Shown here: piece after piece, positions 38,001 to 49,276 of the stretch | Layout of the letters: the number at the start of each line of letters is the position of its first letter | How positions within the stretch are numbered: position 1 is the stretch's first letter | NCBI RefSeq assembly: GCF_051401765.1 | Contig: NC_135073.1 | Coordinates: 8,804,001-8,868,000 of the forward strand | Direction of reading: 5' to 3' | DNA from: Calliopsis andreniformis | Taxonomy: Eukaryota > Arthropoda > Insecta > Hymenoptera > Andrenidae | DNA length: 64,000 nt | The notes under the pieces: generated by a model | Databases searched by the model: none | Told to the model about the DNA's origin: nothing | Seen by the model: only the letters and a program-made list of their open reading frames with translations | Made by a program: the position numbers and the translations under genes

Positions 38001-41000
38001 CCTAGTTAAGCGCAGATCGATACAAAAAACGTGAGGATAGGAGAAAGACGGGACGTGATCGGCAAGTGAACTCGATTTGAACGGTGCTTCTTCTGTCTCA
38101 GAAAATCTCCTATAAATTTCAGGCTCCGCGAAACTTGACGAGGAGGAGCGTTCATCGTCGACAAGGCGGCCCATTCGAGATACGTACGCGAATCCCGTAT
38201 ACGTAATCCCGTTCTATTTACGTGCCGCGATTCAAAGATATAACCAATAACTCACCTGTCTATGGATATTGCGCATAACGAGAGAATGCTGGCAGTACAG
38301 AGAAGAACATCGAGGGAGACCCAAGAGTCGCATAGCACGTCGCCCAGCTGCCAAGTACCACCTGTGAGCTTTGTCGAATTCGTTTTATCAGACATCGCGC
38401 TCGTATACGTGGATATTAATTGTCGGTTAAGCATGCTAGGATTCGCGCCCTGAAGTGTTAGGCGTCCCCGTGGGAAACGTAGCTAACGCCTCGACGGGCG
38501 GTTTCACTGCTAGATTAACAATGAAGATTGTCTGAACACCCCTACGCATTAGCGCGATGAAACTTTCATGGCAGTGAATGGTACTAATGAAAAGATTGTC
38601 ACGAAGACTTTAGGTGCTAATAAGCAGTTAAAAGAGAGAGACAGTTCATTATGTTGTTGCATTTAGCGTTTATTCTATGGAACGATGCTCTCTTCGATGT
38701 ACGAATTGGAAATTGTAATGGAGAAGAATGAACAAGTGATTGTCGTTATTTTTTATAACTTTGTTAGTTCACTTGCATTGGACAGGTGCATATGAAATGG
38801 TTTCAAATTCATATTTTTATCTAGATACACATCATGTGTACTGTATACCATGTGTTAATTTTGAATATTTTGTACATTTGCATTATTTTTTATACATTGA
38901 AATTTCCCATAAATCTGTATATCTAGATACAACCAGAAGGTATTATTATCTTTTGAGAAATATAAAAATATCATAATTTTTTAGTTGTCCCATACCTGTC
39001 CCATAACAAGACGAATTTTAATTTCCAATGAATTATATTGCATTTTGCCAATGTTTGTTAAAAAAGATATTCCATTGGAAATAATTCTGTAATATTATAT
39101 TCCACAAGAACTGTTCTTTATTCCTTTATACCTATTGAATTTGTTCAGCCATTGTTTTAGTATGTATTTCATTTATCGCTCGAAAGAAAATCCTGTGCAC
39201 AATGTAGGTATCTTGAATTGATATTTCTCAGATACTTTTAATTGATGAAGCGAAGAGCCACAGAGCTGGCAAGATTCATTTTCACATGGATGGGACTTGA
39301 GCTTGGAAGTATTGCCTATTTAGTAATACCACTCAGTGATTCGTTTTTCAAAAGGTTAAGTAAATTTATACATTCACAGAAAATTCTTAGTGAGCGTAAA
39401 AAACAACTGTATTACTTCATTTTATTAATTAGAATAATAGATAATAAAAAATACATAACCTTTCCATAGAAAAAGGTGATAAAATTGAAACATCAGAATT
39501 TATTACTTTTCACCCCATTTATTAATTAAAGTAATTAATGTCCTGAATAAATATTGCATGATAAAAAAGTCTTCTTTGATTGGAAAAGAAAAAAACGATT
39601 TCACATGCACTAATCCAATATCATAAAAATAAATTTATCATATTATGACAGATCATGTTGATACCTGAAACTTATGAAAAAATTTTCTACATTCTGTTAT
39701 ACCCTTCTCAAATTAATACTTTATGAATCAGTGAATTACTCGGTCCATACTAGGACTCTTCAGTTGGCGTTGCACCTATGTATAACGCAAGGGAAGATGG
39801 CAATGGAAATGTGAAACGTCGTGCTTATATCTTCTCTGCACAGTGTGGATGAATGACGTAGGTCATGTTCGCGTGCACTTAAAATATTCCACGTCTTTAA
39901 TGTTTCATTCCATTATTCACGATGTTTTATGATGTTTCAAGACGATAGACTTTCAGATTTGCTTAAAGAGAATGGACAATTTTGTGGACACGCTTCTTCA
40001 GCGACAATTTCTAAAGTTTTCCTATCAGAACTTGTACTCACCCTTAATCAACCGGAACTCAACTGTATAATCGGTTTTCTTGTTTAGGAGTTCGTAACTT
40101 CACATTTAATGATTTTAACGAAATACAGGAATTTATAAAGCTCGTCTATCCATTCTGCATTGTAATTTTAACATACTTTTCTCTTGTGAAAAACAGGACT
40201 GCTTTAGAATTTTAATGTGGTTCAAATATTATTTTCTTTATCGTATTATTTAAATTTTTCATAAGAATGTTTGTTAAGCAAGCGAGATATATGATCTTAT
40301 AAATGTATTATTATAAATTCTAATTCATTTAATATGTAGATTCGTTTTTGTATTAATAGTTGTTCAACTTTTGACAGTTTAAGCTAGGTCTACACTACAT
40401 GTTATATAAAAAAGTTATATAATATTTTAGAAAACAGAAAAGAAATATGTCATACATATGTCTCTTTTCTGATCTCTAAAAAGTTACATAACTTTGTTAT
40501 ATAACATATAATGTAGATATAGCTTTAGAAGGAATTTAGAAGCTTTAAAATATGTTTAAAAAATTTAACTATCAAAATACAGTTTTACACTAATTTCTAT
40601 TAGTAGAATTTTTTATAAGAAATATTCCCAATAATAAATTTTAGTTTCTAGTAGCGCAATAACGTTAGTCTGTTTGAAAAACTGATTCCCTTTTCTAGGA
40701 TCATAGATCTCATTCAAACATAAATGAACAGAAGTAATCATTCTTACTTCGAACCACAGACTTTAAGAATGGTCTCCACAGGATTCATTGTCAGCTGATT
40801 GGATCGCATCGTATCGAGGAGCATTCATTATACCCAGACTCAGCTTTAATCTATATGCAAAATTGCTCTTGGCTGTTCAAGAAGAGAAGAACGGAAGATC
40901 AATGTTGGTAATTGTAACGCGATGCTTTAAAGCACCCAAGGCAAATTACAAGCCCGTCCAAAAAATAAAACGAAAATCTATTCTCTCTTTACACGTGGCA

Positions 41001-43311
41001 ACTAAATCTAGCAGCAGTCCAAAAGATAAAATATTTAAGTGGCAAATGCTCGTACTCTCTAACTTTATTTCCTTAAATAATTTTTAATTTTATATTTGCT
41101 AAGGAACAATTTATTTCATATTAGTATCTAGTTCATTTAACCACATTTTTTCTTCTAAAAATTGCGCTCTTTGTTCGACGTTATAATTGCTAAAAAATTC
41201 GAGTACCAACTCTTAATATAAATTTTTAGAGAAATTCTTCAAGAGTTTCTCTAAAAAATGTGGTTTCTAGTCACCACTCGCTACGACGCGACGACCTGTT
41301 CATAACGCCCACCAAATTATTGACTCGCACTACTGCCGCCCGCGGTTAACTCTTGCGTACGCTCTTATATTTCTATTAGTTTAAAATTTATCATTTGTAT
41401 ACCTGCAGCCACACCGACGGTGGCATCACGGCCAAACCAACCAATAAATCCGCAGCGGCCAAACTGGACACGAAACAATTAGTAACGGACCGTAGACGTC
41501 TGGTTGTTATCACAGCGGCAATTACTAGAGTGTTTCCCACCTGTAACGTAACACAGAGTAAACGTTTTATTTGCGAGCTTGGGTCAGACGTTAGACGACG
41601 ACCCTCTCACAACCTAGTAGAAATAATAGAGGAACAGAGTCCTTGTGCTACATATGGACCCTGCTCTGCATTGGTGTATTAACTCACGAATAACTAGTTC
41701 TGAACAATCGAGCGTTTTACATTCTTTCTCGAGTAACATATGTGGTGATCCACTTAAGTAAGGCCATCTAACTTCTCTTTTTATAATTGTGATGCCCAGA
41801 AATATTGTACATACAATTTGAATGGTATCGAGAGACCAACATACTGCAAGGAATGTCTTTTTTTCAGTTTCAAAATGTATAATGACAGTTTTCTTAGCAT
41901 ACTTTGTAATATTATTCATTAAAACAATCCTTTAAATATGATAGGATAGAGATTTACAAGTTAAATATAACGTAAGTTTGAAGAAAACGCCAAAAAATTA
42001 TTATTTCAAAATGGCAATTCTATTTAAGTACTTATTAATAAAAATATCATTAATTATGTTGTTTTTAATAATATTACATTCGTAACTCGAAATTCGATTT
42101 TTTGTGCATTAACACATCAATGCAGACCAAGATCCATATGTTGTAAGAAATTTCACATTCCTTATGAATTAATTCCAATTCCAATTCATTAATAAAAAGG
42201 TGAAATATAGATGTCATCTGCATTTCTATTTGAGCTACGACATTGATTTCAGTGAATCAACATATAAGAACATTTAAGTAACTCAGAATTCATATTCTTC
42301 TTAAATGTTCAAAGGAAGAGGAAATCTTAAAGACTGAATACCAGGCATATTAAATTCCTGGGAAAGTATCAATCGGCATTTCAATAAAATCACTTTCATC
42401 AGTCGTGTCTTTCGTAAGTGGAGAAAATGAATGACAGAAATATTACACGTACTATGCAACTCTAAGAGCATCACCGAATTTTGGCATTTTGCTAATCAAG
42501 AACGAAAAAAGTAACTAACTCAAGTATGTTGCAGACTGGGCTATGCGAAAAATGCAACAATGCACCTGCAGGCTGCATATTTCTAGTAACAAGGACCTCA
42601 CAACATTCTTTTTCAAGTAAATCGCGTTTTCTTGTAATTTCGAGTATGTTTATACATAAAAACGAGTGAGTACCCAAAAGCGAATATTTCTGGTGCAAAG
42701 ATGCACTTTCTAGGTTTAGTAAACCTTTCGAGAAATTTATAGAGTCCACAGGTAAATGTTTCTAAAAGTAAACTTTAAACTGAAGAGTTTATAAAGTGGT
42801 AACAAGATTGAAAAACAACAAATAAGTATTTTATCCCAGAGAACGTTACAAATATCTCAAATGTTCCTATATTGATTCTTCCATAAAACTCACAATAAGT
42901 ATTCACAGACAATTTCATGAAATGACCATAAAAATGACGAAAATCTTGTCGAACCTTATTAACACAAAAAAGAGGGGTACTCCATAAAAAGATAATGTTA
43001 CACGTTCAAATTACAAAAGAAACTTTATCCATAGAAAAGGTAACTTTAGTCCCTTAAGCAAATTTGAGTTCAGTAGATTGTCTCCCTTTGTAAAATGCAT
43101 GACTACTGAATATTAACATCTTTGACCACTAATTAAGGATCTAATTGTAACTCACTATAGTGACGATGATCAGTATGGTGAACAGTCCTGCCAGAACGAG
43201 GTCCGTCCAATTCGGCAGGTAGTATTTCATCTGCTCGTCCTGTTCATCCGTCGACACGGTGCGATTCCATTGATAAACGTCCCCATAGTAATTGGCCGTT
43301 TGATTCGCCAT
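31879..43311 (-). CDS. Biogenic amine GPCR (tyramine/octopamine receptor-like), complete, 405 aa
   Basis: Class A receptor for a biogenic amine at the neuronal plasma membrane. Exons in transcript order: 43311-43156, 41540-41403, 38368-38256, 36904-36571, 34015-33715, 32054-31879; all phases agree. N-terminus has sequons at N3, N16 and N34. Key residues: N55 (1.50), C111 (3.25) paired with C190 in ECL2, D118 (3.32, amine anchor), D135-R136-Y137, W164 (4.50), S202 and S206 (5.42, 5.46), P210, E301 (6.30), C318-W319-L320-P321-F-F, and N355-P-F-I-Y359. ICL3 is about 75 residues. A short Cys-containing tail (C375, C378) follows helix 8. Position 7.43, usually Tyr, is Trp349. From memory the TM3-TM5 block ([29 protein letters not shown]) best fits insect type 2/3 tyramine receptors, with alpha2-like octopamine receptors as alternative. 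The GPCR call is firm; the ligand is inferred. Confidence 0.88.
32055..33714 (-). other. GPCR intron 5 (within TM7)
   Basis: GTATGC donor and tttcag acceptor. It carries an inverted-repeat element at 32904-33405. Confidence 0.75.
32904..33405. mobile_element. Mariner-like MITE, 502 bp
   Basis: Terminal inverted repeats tacagta-c-ctcataagtattcgaac (left) and the same sequence on the opposite strand (right), about 25-28 bp, bordered by TA. Termini with 'actcataagtattcgaa' are of the Tc1/mariner type. The interior has no transposase frame. Confidence 0.75.
33715..34015 (-). CDS. Amine GPCR exon 5, ICL3, TM6, start of TM7
   Basis: 301 nt. The acceptor is tgtgcgcag and the donor tta g|gtatgc. 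It encodes a Ser- and Lys-rich ICL3, then [24 protein letters not shown] (TM6, E6.30 and CWLP), ECL3 [10 protein letters not shown], and LTWLG at the start of TM7. Confidence 0.9.
34016..36570 (-). other. GPCR intron 4 (within ICL3)
   Basis: AT-rich, GTAAGT donor. A 180-codon open frame on the opposite strand (36119-36661) runs from the intron into exon 4. It resembles no protein I know. Confidence 0.7.
36571..36904 (-). CDS. Amine GPCR exon 4, DRY, TM4, ECL2, TM5, start of ICL3
   Basis: 334 nt. The acceptor is ccattctag and the donor ttg|gtaagt. It encodes Y137 of [25 protein letters not shown]4 with W164, ECL2 with C178 and C190, and TM5 [20 protein letters not shown] with serines 202 and 206. 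The basic RRRRSKR in ICL2 is typical of insect amine receptors. Confidence 0.9.
36905..38255 (-). other. GPCR intron 3 (splits the DRY Arg codon)
   Basis: GTGAGT donor and ttctag acceptor. A 145-codon frame on the same strand (37907-37470) has no recognisable domain and no clear splice sites. Confidence 0.7.
38256..38368 (-). CDS. Amine GPCR exon 3, ECL1-TM3
   Basis: It encodes [16 protein letters not shown], then [20 protein letters not shown] and D-R of the DRY motif; the Arg codon is split with exon 4. The donor is ag|gtgagt. The acceptor used is caaag|ctcaca because it keeps phase 0 after ...WLQ. A second AG seven bases downstream (cacag) has better sequence but would break the frame. 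Confidence 0.87.
38369..41402 (-). other. GPCR intron 2
   Basis: 3 kb AT-rich intron with the palindromic hairpin repeat at 40379-40528. No coding signal seen. Confidence 0.7.
40379..40528. mobile_element. Hairpin/foldback repeat, ~148 bp
   Basis: Near-perfect palindrome. Left arm: aagcta...tctacac-acatgttatata. Right arm: tatataacatataatgtaga-atagctt. The middle pairs cagaaaaga with tcttttctg around catacatatg. This is compact foldback-MITE structure; an RNA copy would form one long stem. Confidence 0.65.
41403..41540 (-). CDS. Amine GPCR exon 2, TM1-TM2
   Basis: 138 nt, phase 0 both sides. The acceptor is cgttacag and the donor ctgcag|gtatac. It encodes [20 protein letters not shown], then [20 protein letters not shown]: the GN (1.50) of TM1, ICL1 and the LAAAD (2.50) of TM2, ending in PPSVWLQ. 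Confidence 0.9.
41541..43155 (-). other. GPCR intron 1 (within TM1)
   Basis: AT-rich, GTGAGT donor and gttacag acceptor. Two open frames of 85-101 codons show no family resemblance. Confidence 0.7.
43156..43311 (-). CDS. Amine GPCR exon 1, N-terminus and start of TM1
   Basis: ATG at 43311-43309 in context gcgccATGg (G at +4). It encodes 52 residues, [20 protein letters not shown] ... [19 protein letters not shown], with three N-glycosylation sequons before TM1. The donor is ata|gtgagt, phase 0. TM1 continues as VGNTLVI in the next exon. Confidence 0.87.
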
Positions 43312-43384
43312 GGCGCTTACCCCCGGTCCATTGGTGACGACTTCTGTTCACCAATTTGCGCATTTCCAAGCATCATAGGGCTTT
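43312..43384 (-). other. 5' UTR part of amine GPCR coding exon 1
   Basis: In the - strand, tttgtctttgcag at about 43397-43385 is a good 3' splice site, so the leader portion of this exon likely starts at 43384. At least one non-coding exon would then lie upstream. That exon was not identified. Confidence 0.5.
43317..43376 (-). other. Upstream ORF in GPCR leader (19 codons)
   Basis: Tandem ATGATG opens a 19-residue frame (MMLGNAQIGEQKSSPMDRG) whose TAA ends five bases before the receptor ATG. A third in-frame ATG is internal. Such uORFs commonly reduce translation of the main ORF; here that is inferred. Confidence 0.5.
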
Positions 43385-46300
43385 CTGCAAAGACAAATTT
43401 CCCGCGGTGATTTCCGCACCCACAAATGCATCGCAGAGGACAACCGATTCGCTCTGATGGAGAAATCGCTTCCTCCAATTACTTCTTTCATATCAATTGG
43501 ACCAGACATTTCCGGGGAGCTTGCCCAGTGATTTTCTTGATTACGCGAAATTACATATCGAAGGAAATAAAAATAAAGGGCGATATAATAGAAAATAGGC
43601 CAGACTAATGTCTTCCATCACGCTGATGCTGCCCGAAAGACGTGTTAAAAATGGTGGATGCTTTCAAGGAACACATAACGTGTAACAGGTCTCCTACAAT
43701 AGTTACTTCTCTTGGAGTTGAATTGAACTTTTACTGCATTATTTATTTCGTGGAAGCTTGCTGCTATTTCTGAAATTTTTACCATTTCTTTGGAGTTATT
43801 GTCACATTTTCTGTGAATGTGCACTGCTTGCGAGATGAACAGAAATTGTTAATGTAAATGAAGTGTTCAATAGATTCATTGATTGAATGATCAATACTTT
43901 GTCATTAGGTGTAGAAATTAATTCAATGTCGTACATTAAGTCAATTATAACACTGGGCATACTTTTTCGTGAAGATATTGGAAATTGCCTGAAAGGTGCA
44001 ACAAAGTTATTAATATTAATGAAGAATATTTTGAATATTGAACTTTGTATCCTTTTTTATTGTAAATACATCATGAATTTATTTTAAAACCGCATCGAAT
44101 TAATGTTTACACCTAGTATTACAAAATTAACTTCGTAAGAATCTTCCAATGTAAAGTTTAATCCAGTGACTTTTTCCTGGAGGAAAATTCGCAACAGGAT
44201 TCTTGATTATTACTCTACAACCGTATTTAGATAATTAAAGTAATCCCAACATCTTCTTCCGTGTTTGTTCAGAATCTTCTGAACGTACGCTTCCTACTGC
44301 AGTAAAAAAACTTTCTTGATTTCATCTAGTGGTGGATCTTGTGAAAATATTCCAAACTCTCACTGAACTGTACCGAGAAAAGAACTACTTGGAAAAAGTA
44401 ATCGTAGAAAGCAATTTCTTAGAAAATTAAAATTTGTACATTTTACAGAAAATTTCTTAGTTACAAAAAATCGTAAATATTACCAAAAATGACTTTTACT
44501 CAATCTTTCATTACTACTTCAGTATGTTTTACAGGCGTGAATAATTAATGGGAAAGTCTCACAGAAGCGTGATAAACGTGCGTACACACGCCCTGCAAAT
44601 TAACAAATGCAAATATCTTGTACCTTTATTGTAGAAAATCAGAAGAATAGTAGGTAAGTGTACAGGTTGGACAAGAATGTACAGAGAAATAAAGCAATTC
44701 AAGTACGATAAGAGGGCATCGTGTGCCACTCAAGTTAAACGCTACGGAACGGTTTCCTCAGATAAAGCTTTCAGTAGGACTTGAAGTATCCCGTCTGCAG
44801 CAATCGAGCGACGTTTTTTTATATGTCGGCGTATACGCTTGAGATACCTATGACATAAATTTAACTTCCACATGTTTGTTTGTGGTACTTTCTTTTTTGA
44901 AAGGATTTAGCAACAACCATCGTACATATGTATAAACGATGTGGATAATACGTCGAATAATATGCTACTTCAGCACAGACAGTCAATAATTCTTCCAAAA
45001 ATACAAAATACAAAGAAATCATGCATATAAATGTTACATAATATAAAAGGGTCAATTAAAAGAGGACATTAATATACTCTGAAATTATTTTTAAAATATT
45101 TACAGAAGTACCAGTAATTATATATTGATAATTTTACTAATTTACTGATATTTACTGATTTAATTATCCTAGTTAGTCTATGAAGAATTTCATTGAAACA
45201 ATAATTCTTGAGGAAGAATTTATCTGTAATAGTTCCTAAAATAGCTTACAACGCTGTGTATTGACCTTCTTTATTTTTATTAATGCAAACAAAATGTATG
45301 GTTTATTGAGTTTAACATTGATGATAATTTCTGAAAGAAATATTTTCAGCGTTTGAATGATAATGTAGCCGTAATAAAGGCATTGTTTTTACTGCTTGAA
45401 CATGTTGCTATGTGAAGAGGAACTTGCACATTATTCGCGACCTACATTTACTCGTGTACTTGAAGAAAAATACATCTTCACAATAGGGCAAGTCCTCGTA
45501 GCTTCGTAGCAACTTTAAAAAAATAATTTTGCAAGAATATCAAAAAAGATATCTCTCTCTGCACAGTTTTTCTCCTCAACAAAAAAAATAATCTGTATTG
45601 TCTGTAGGTAATTGTGTTCAAATACGTGTAATTACTCTAGTGTCACAGAGTTTATCCATACGATCTAATTACAGTTTCGATTATCAAAGATTCAGTGTTT
45701 CGAAGGACTATAAATGAATAATTAGTGAGAATCTGCTTCTTGTTGTGGTAAATTTCTACAAGATTCCAATAGAGTGAAACAATTTAGTTTCACTATATAA
45801 ACTTGTGAAGAATTTAACGGAACATTAGTCTTAATTCTTTCGTACCAGAGTTTCTGCTGACTTGACAAGAAGCAATAATTACTCCAAAAGTTTTAAAGTA
45901 CTAGAGTCTTAGAGCTTTAGAGTTCTAGAAGTTTTATCGAAGCATAGTAAATTCAGGTTCGTACCCCGCATCGTTGAGGAAAAACAAATGGAAAAAGATA
46001 AATGGTATTCACATTCTTTTTTGCTTGACCAGGAGATATTAGACAATTTATTATTTCCGAAGTAAACAACATAAATCTCTAGCGTAATAGTACCTTCTAC
46101 AGCGTACTCCTACTTGCATTACGGTTTCCAGTTCACTGGGTGAACACTAAAACGCTGTCATTAATATATCCCACATCCATGGGTTTCAAGAGCGACGCAA
46201 CTCAAAAAATATGTTTCTCAGGAAAAGTGAAAAACTAGGTATTTGCGATTACTGATTTAGTACTCGAATATATGAGTACCAGAAGATAATACGACTCAAT

Positions 46301-47799
46301 ATTTAATAATGAAATGAATTCAGTGACTTATTTAACGATTCTTAATACTGAAATATACTGTAATAGAATACTGTATAAAATCTAGTGTCTTAATAGACAA
46401 CTTTTCTTTCATAAGAAGCTTCAACTTCTGAAAATTCTTACTTCCTTACGCTTTAATTAATTTTAATTAATTTTTAAAGCGATATTCGACTAAGAGGATT
46501 ATTGGTTAATTATAAATAAAATTTTCATGTTCATGACGATCTTAAATTAATTGAAAATTATGACAGTGTTCTTTACTTTAATATTTCGCAGCACGTGGTG
46601 AAATTGAAGAATACACAATGTGGTTGTATAGCGTCTAAGGTATCATAGCGTGAGAAAATGTGAGCTAGGATTTTAAGCCTGCGAGGACATAAATTTCTGC
46701 CTGTAATAAAGCTAGAGACATCTGCACACTATAATTTGTGGTCCCCCTAGAAGCTAGCTTGCATTTATCTTCATTTCAACTGTAATATTGCAATGCTAAG
46801 TATGACGTATAGAATTATTCACATCTTCATGTATCAACATGTTCCCCACTTCCTTGTCTTCGACATTCAAAAATTAACTCGTACACCGTAAAGGCATTTT
46901 TGATACCTAGTTTTATTCCTCAGAAGCTTCCAGTGACCAAAATTGTGAAAGAAATAAACATCTATTATTTGTAAAGTATCAAAAAATCTTCACTTCTGAA
47001 ACTAGCCTGGAAAAAATGACCCATGTTTATGGAGTAAGTATTAATCCATTGTACGCCATTTTATTTTTAATTACATATGCATGAGTGTAACAGAATAGAA
47101 TATTAGCCGAAGAAGACGTTTCGCTGAGTTCTAATTCCATTTTATTCTTTTCTTCAACGAAAACAATTCGATCCTCATTTGTTTATTAAGTAATCCAGGC
47201 TATTCTGCTTTTCAGAGAGGTTTCACCCTGTCCAGTTCCGCTTCAGATGGACAAATAGAGCATTCCGTTAATGTAAATAGAGTACATTTGCGATGTAAAA
47301 CGGAAATTGGAATTCAATCGTTCGTGGATTAACCATGAAGGGATTAAAAATGTCGAACAGTTGCGGTCACAAGTTGAAAGGGTCAGCGTCCCTTGCGCAA
47401 TGAAAGTTCAGGTGCAAAACCAAAGTATTCAGTACAATTGTTTCTAATTTTCTGTGAGTACCAAAGAATCTAACTTTGTGTTACTTCATGTTTATTATTT
47501 ATAGGAAATCAATCTCTAATATCCTTTCATTTTCTCTGTATTTCTCTCAGTAGAAATTTCACACTACATATGCATACTTATATAAATAAAGAACTTTATT
47601 ATGAACCTATAATTTGACTCTACAGAAAAGTTAGTGTAGATGTCAACAGATTTATAAATCAAATAAAAATAAAATTTAGAGTATATATATAATAGATATT
47701 AAATAAATCACTGTGACATTAGTTTGTACCTATCACTATAACACTGTCTCTAACTTGAGCCATGTTCTACTGATTTTGCTATGACTCGCCAGGCTAGTC

Positions 47800-47956
47800 A
47801 CCAGACTAATGCACGTCAATAGCCAAATAAGTCAGACACAGTTAACGTTAGTTTTAGGCGTTGTAAGTGCAATTCACTACTGATTTTAGAACTTTTCTCA
47901 AATATATATAATCTGACCGAGCAAGTGTCCTAATACTTTTGGAGGAGAGTGTACAT
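47800..47956. mobile_element. Possible Tc1/mariner terminal fragment
   Basis: The sequence agtgtcctaatacttttgga ending ...gagtgta at 47929-47955 resembles the terminal repeat of insect Tc1/mariner elements (outward 'tcctaatacttttg'). I could not find the matching left end, so this may be a truncated copy. Confidence 0.35.
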
Positions 47957-48139
47957 GTGCGATATGTACCTACTCCTTTAAGAACTCTCTTAATAATTAA
48001 CATACTCCCTAACAATAGTTAAACTTCATAACACCGAAATACCTCTAAAATATTCAACCACTAAATCATTCATATTCCACGTTAATCAAGCACAAGCTTC
48101 GTAAATAACCCGTGCCTCACGAAAATATATCAGACACTG

Positions 48140-48880
48140 CGAATGCCAGATATAAAGCAACCTACTCGCCTCCATTTACCCTCTGTCTCAACACGAATGC
48201 CCGCAGCGTGTCACATTCCAATCCACACGACTATTTCTCTCCTCGTCGCTAAGGAGGGCGAGCAAGCGTGCTCACGATTGAAACGGCAATGTTACAAAAA
48301 CGCGAAGTGCAAGATGAGAATGCACATGGGATTGTGCAACGAGAGCCGAGCGAAGAGTGAGGCGCGACGCGAGCGTATGCATAATGCTGGCGCACGTTCC
48401 ACCGAAATATCACGCGCTCCGCTCCGCCATTTGCAGGGTAGATGCGTTTAAAATGAAACGCTTTCTTAGTTTCCCGCAACGACATTACGGGCGCAATTCT
48501 CCAGAAATTCTGGAATGTTGCAACGTGGCCGTGCACGTTCTCACGCCCGTTGCGGTTTCGGCGAAAAAGAGAACGGTTTCAGTAGGAAGTTGTTCAACCC
48601 TTCCAAACAATTCGTCGCGAAAGCGGAAGCACGGAGCTATTGTGCCGAAAAATTGGCCCCCTTTGCGATGTCGGTGACCGAAATCTGCTCCCCTTCGCGA
48701 GCTACCGCAGTGACCCTGAAGTGCAACGCGAAACCGTGGCGGAAGAACGTGAACTTTTCAACGAATTCATTACACGGTGAGGATTTCTGTTTCAGTTCTA
48801 TGATACTTGTACATTGCATAGTTCTGGGATGTTGTTGCTCTGTTATGTGATCGAAACTATTCCCGTCGGTTCGTAGACGA
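48140..48880. other. GC-richer block, unassigned
   Basis: CpG-containing sequence clearly richer in GC than its flanks, with overlapping open frames on both strands up to 111 codons. None resembles a known protein. It lies about 5 kb upstream of the GPCR ATG, so it could hold its first exon or promoter; this is inference only. Confidence 0.3.
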
Positions 48881-49083
48881 AGCATGGAGCACAGAGGAAG
48901 CATCATAAAGTTTATTAATTTGCTATGTTGAAGGATTTCCTACAGCAATTGCTGTATTGACAGTATGTATGTATAGGGTTTACTGTTTTAATTAATTCCT
49001 TCTGAGGCCAAAGTATTATAAATATGAAAAGTATCGTAACTTTGAATAGTTATATAGGTTGATAAAATGAACATTTTTCTGTT

Positions 49084-49276
49084 ATACAGGGTGACCCATT
49101 TGAAGGTTCGTACATTATCTTCTACAATGTAGCTTCTTTGAAAAAATGTTTTACATAAAACATCTTGATGATCACAAATTTTCTCTAGATGAACGTTTTA
49201 TTCAAAACATGATCTGAAACGAGCTTAGTTTAGGAGAAAATTATAATTTACGAAACCTCAAATGGGTCGTCTTGTA
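49084..49276. mobile_element. Short MITE, ~190 bp, with ~40-bp terminal inverted repeats
   Basis: Left end tacagggtgacccatttgaa, right end (opposite strand) tacaagacgacccatttgag; similarity continues through gtttcgta and attat. TA at both borders. No coding capacity. Confidence 0.65.
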
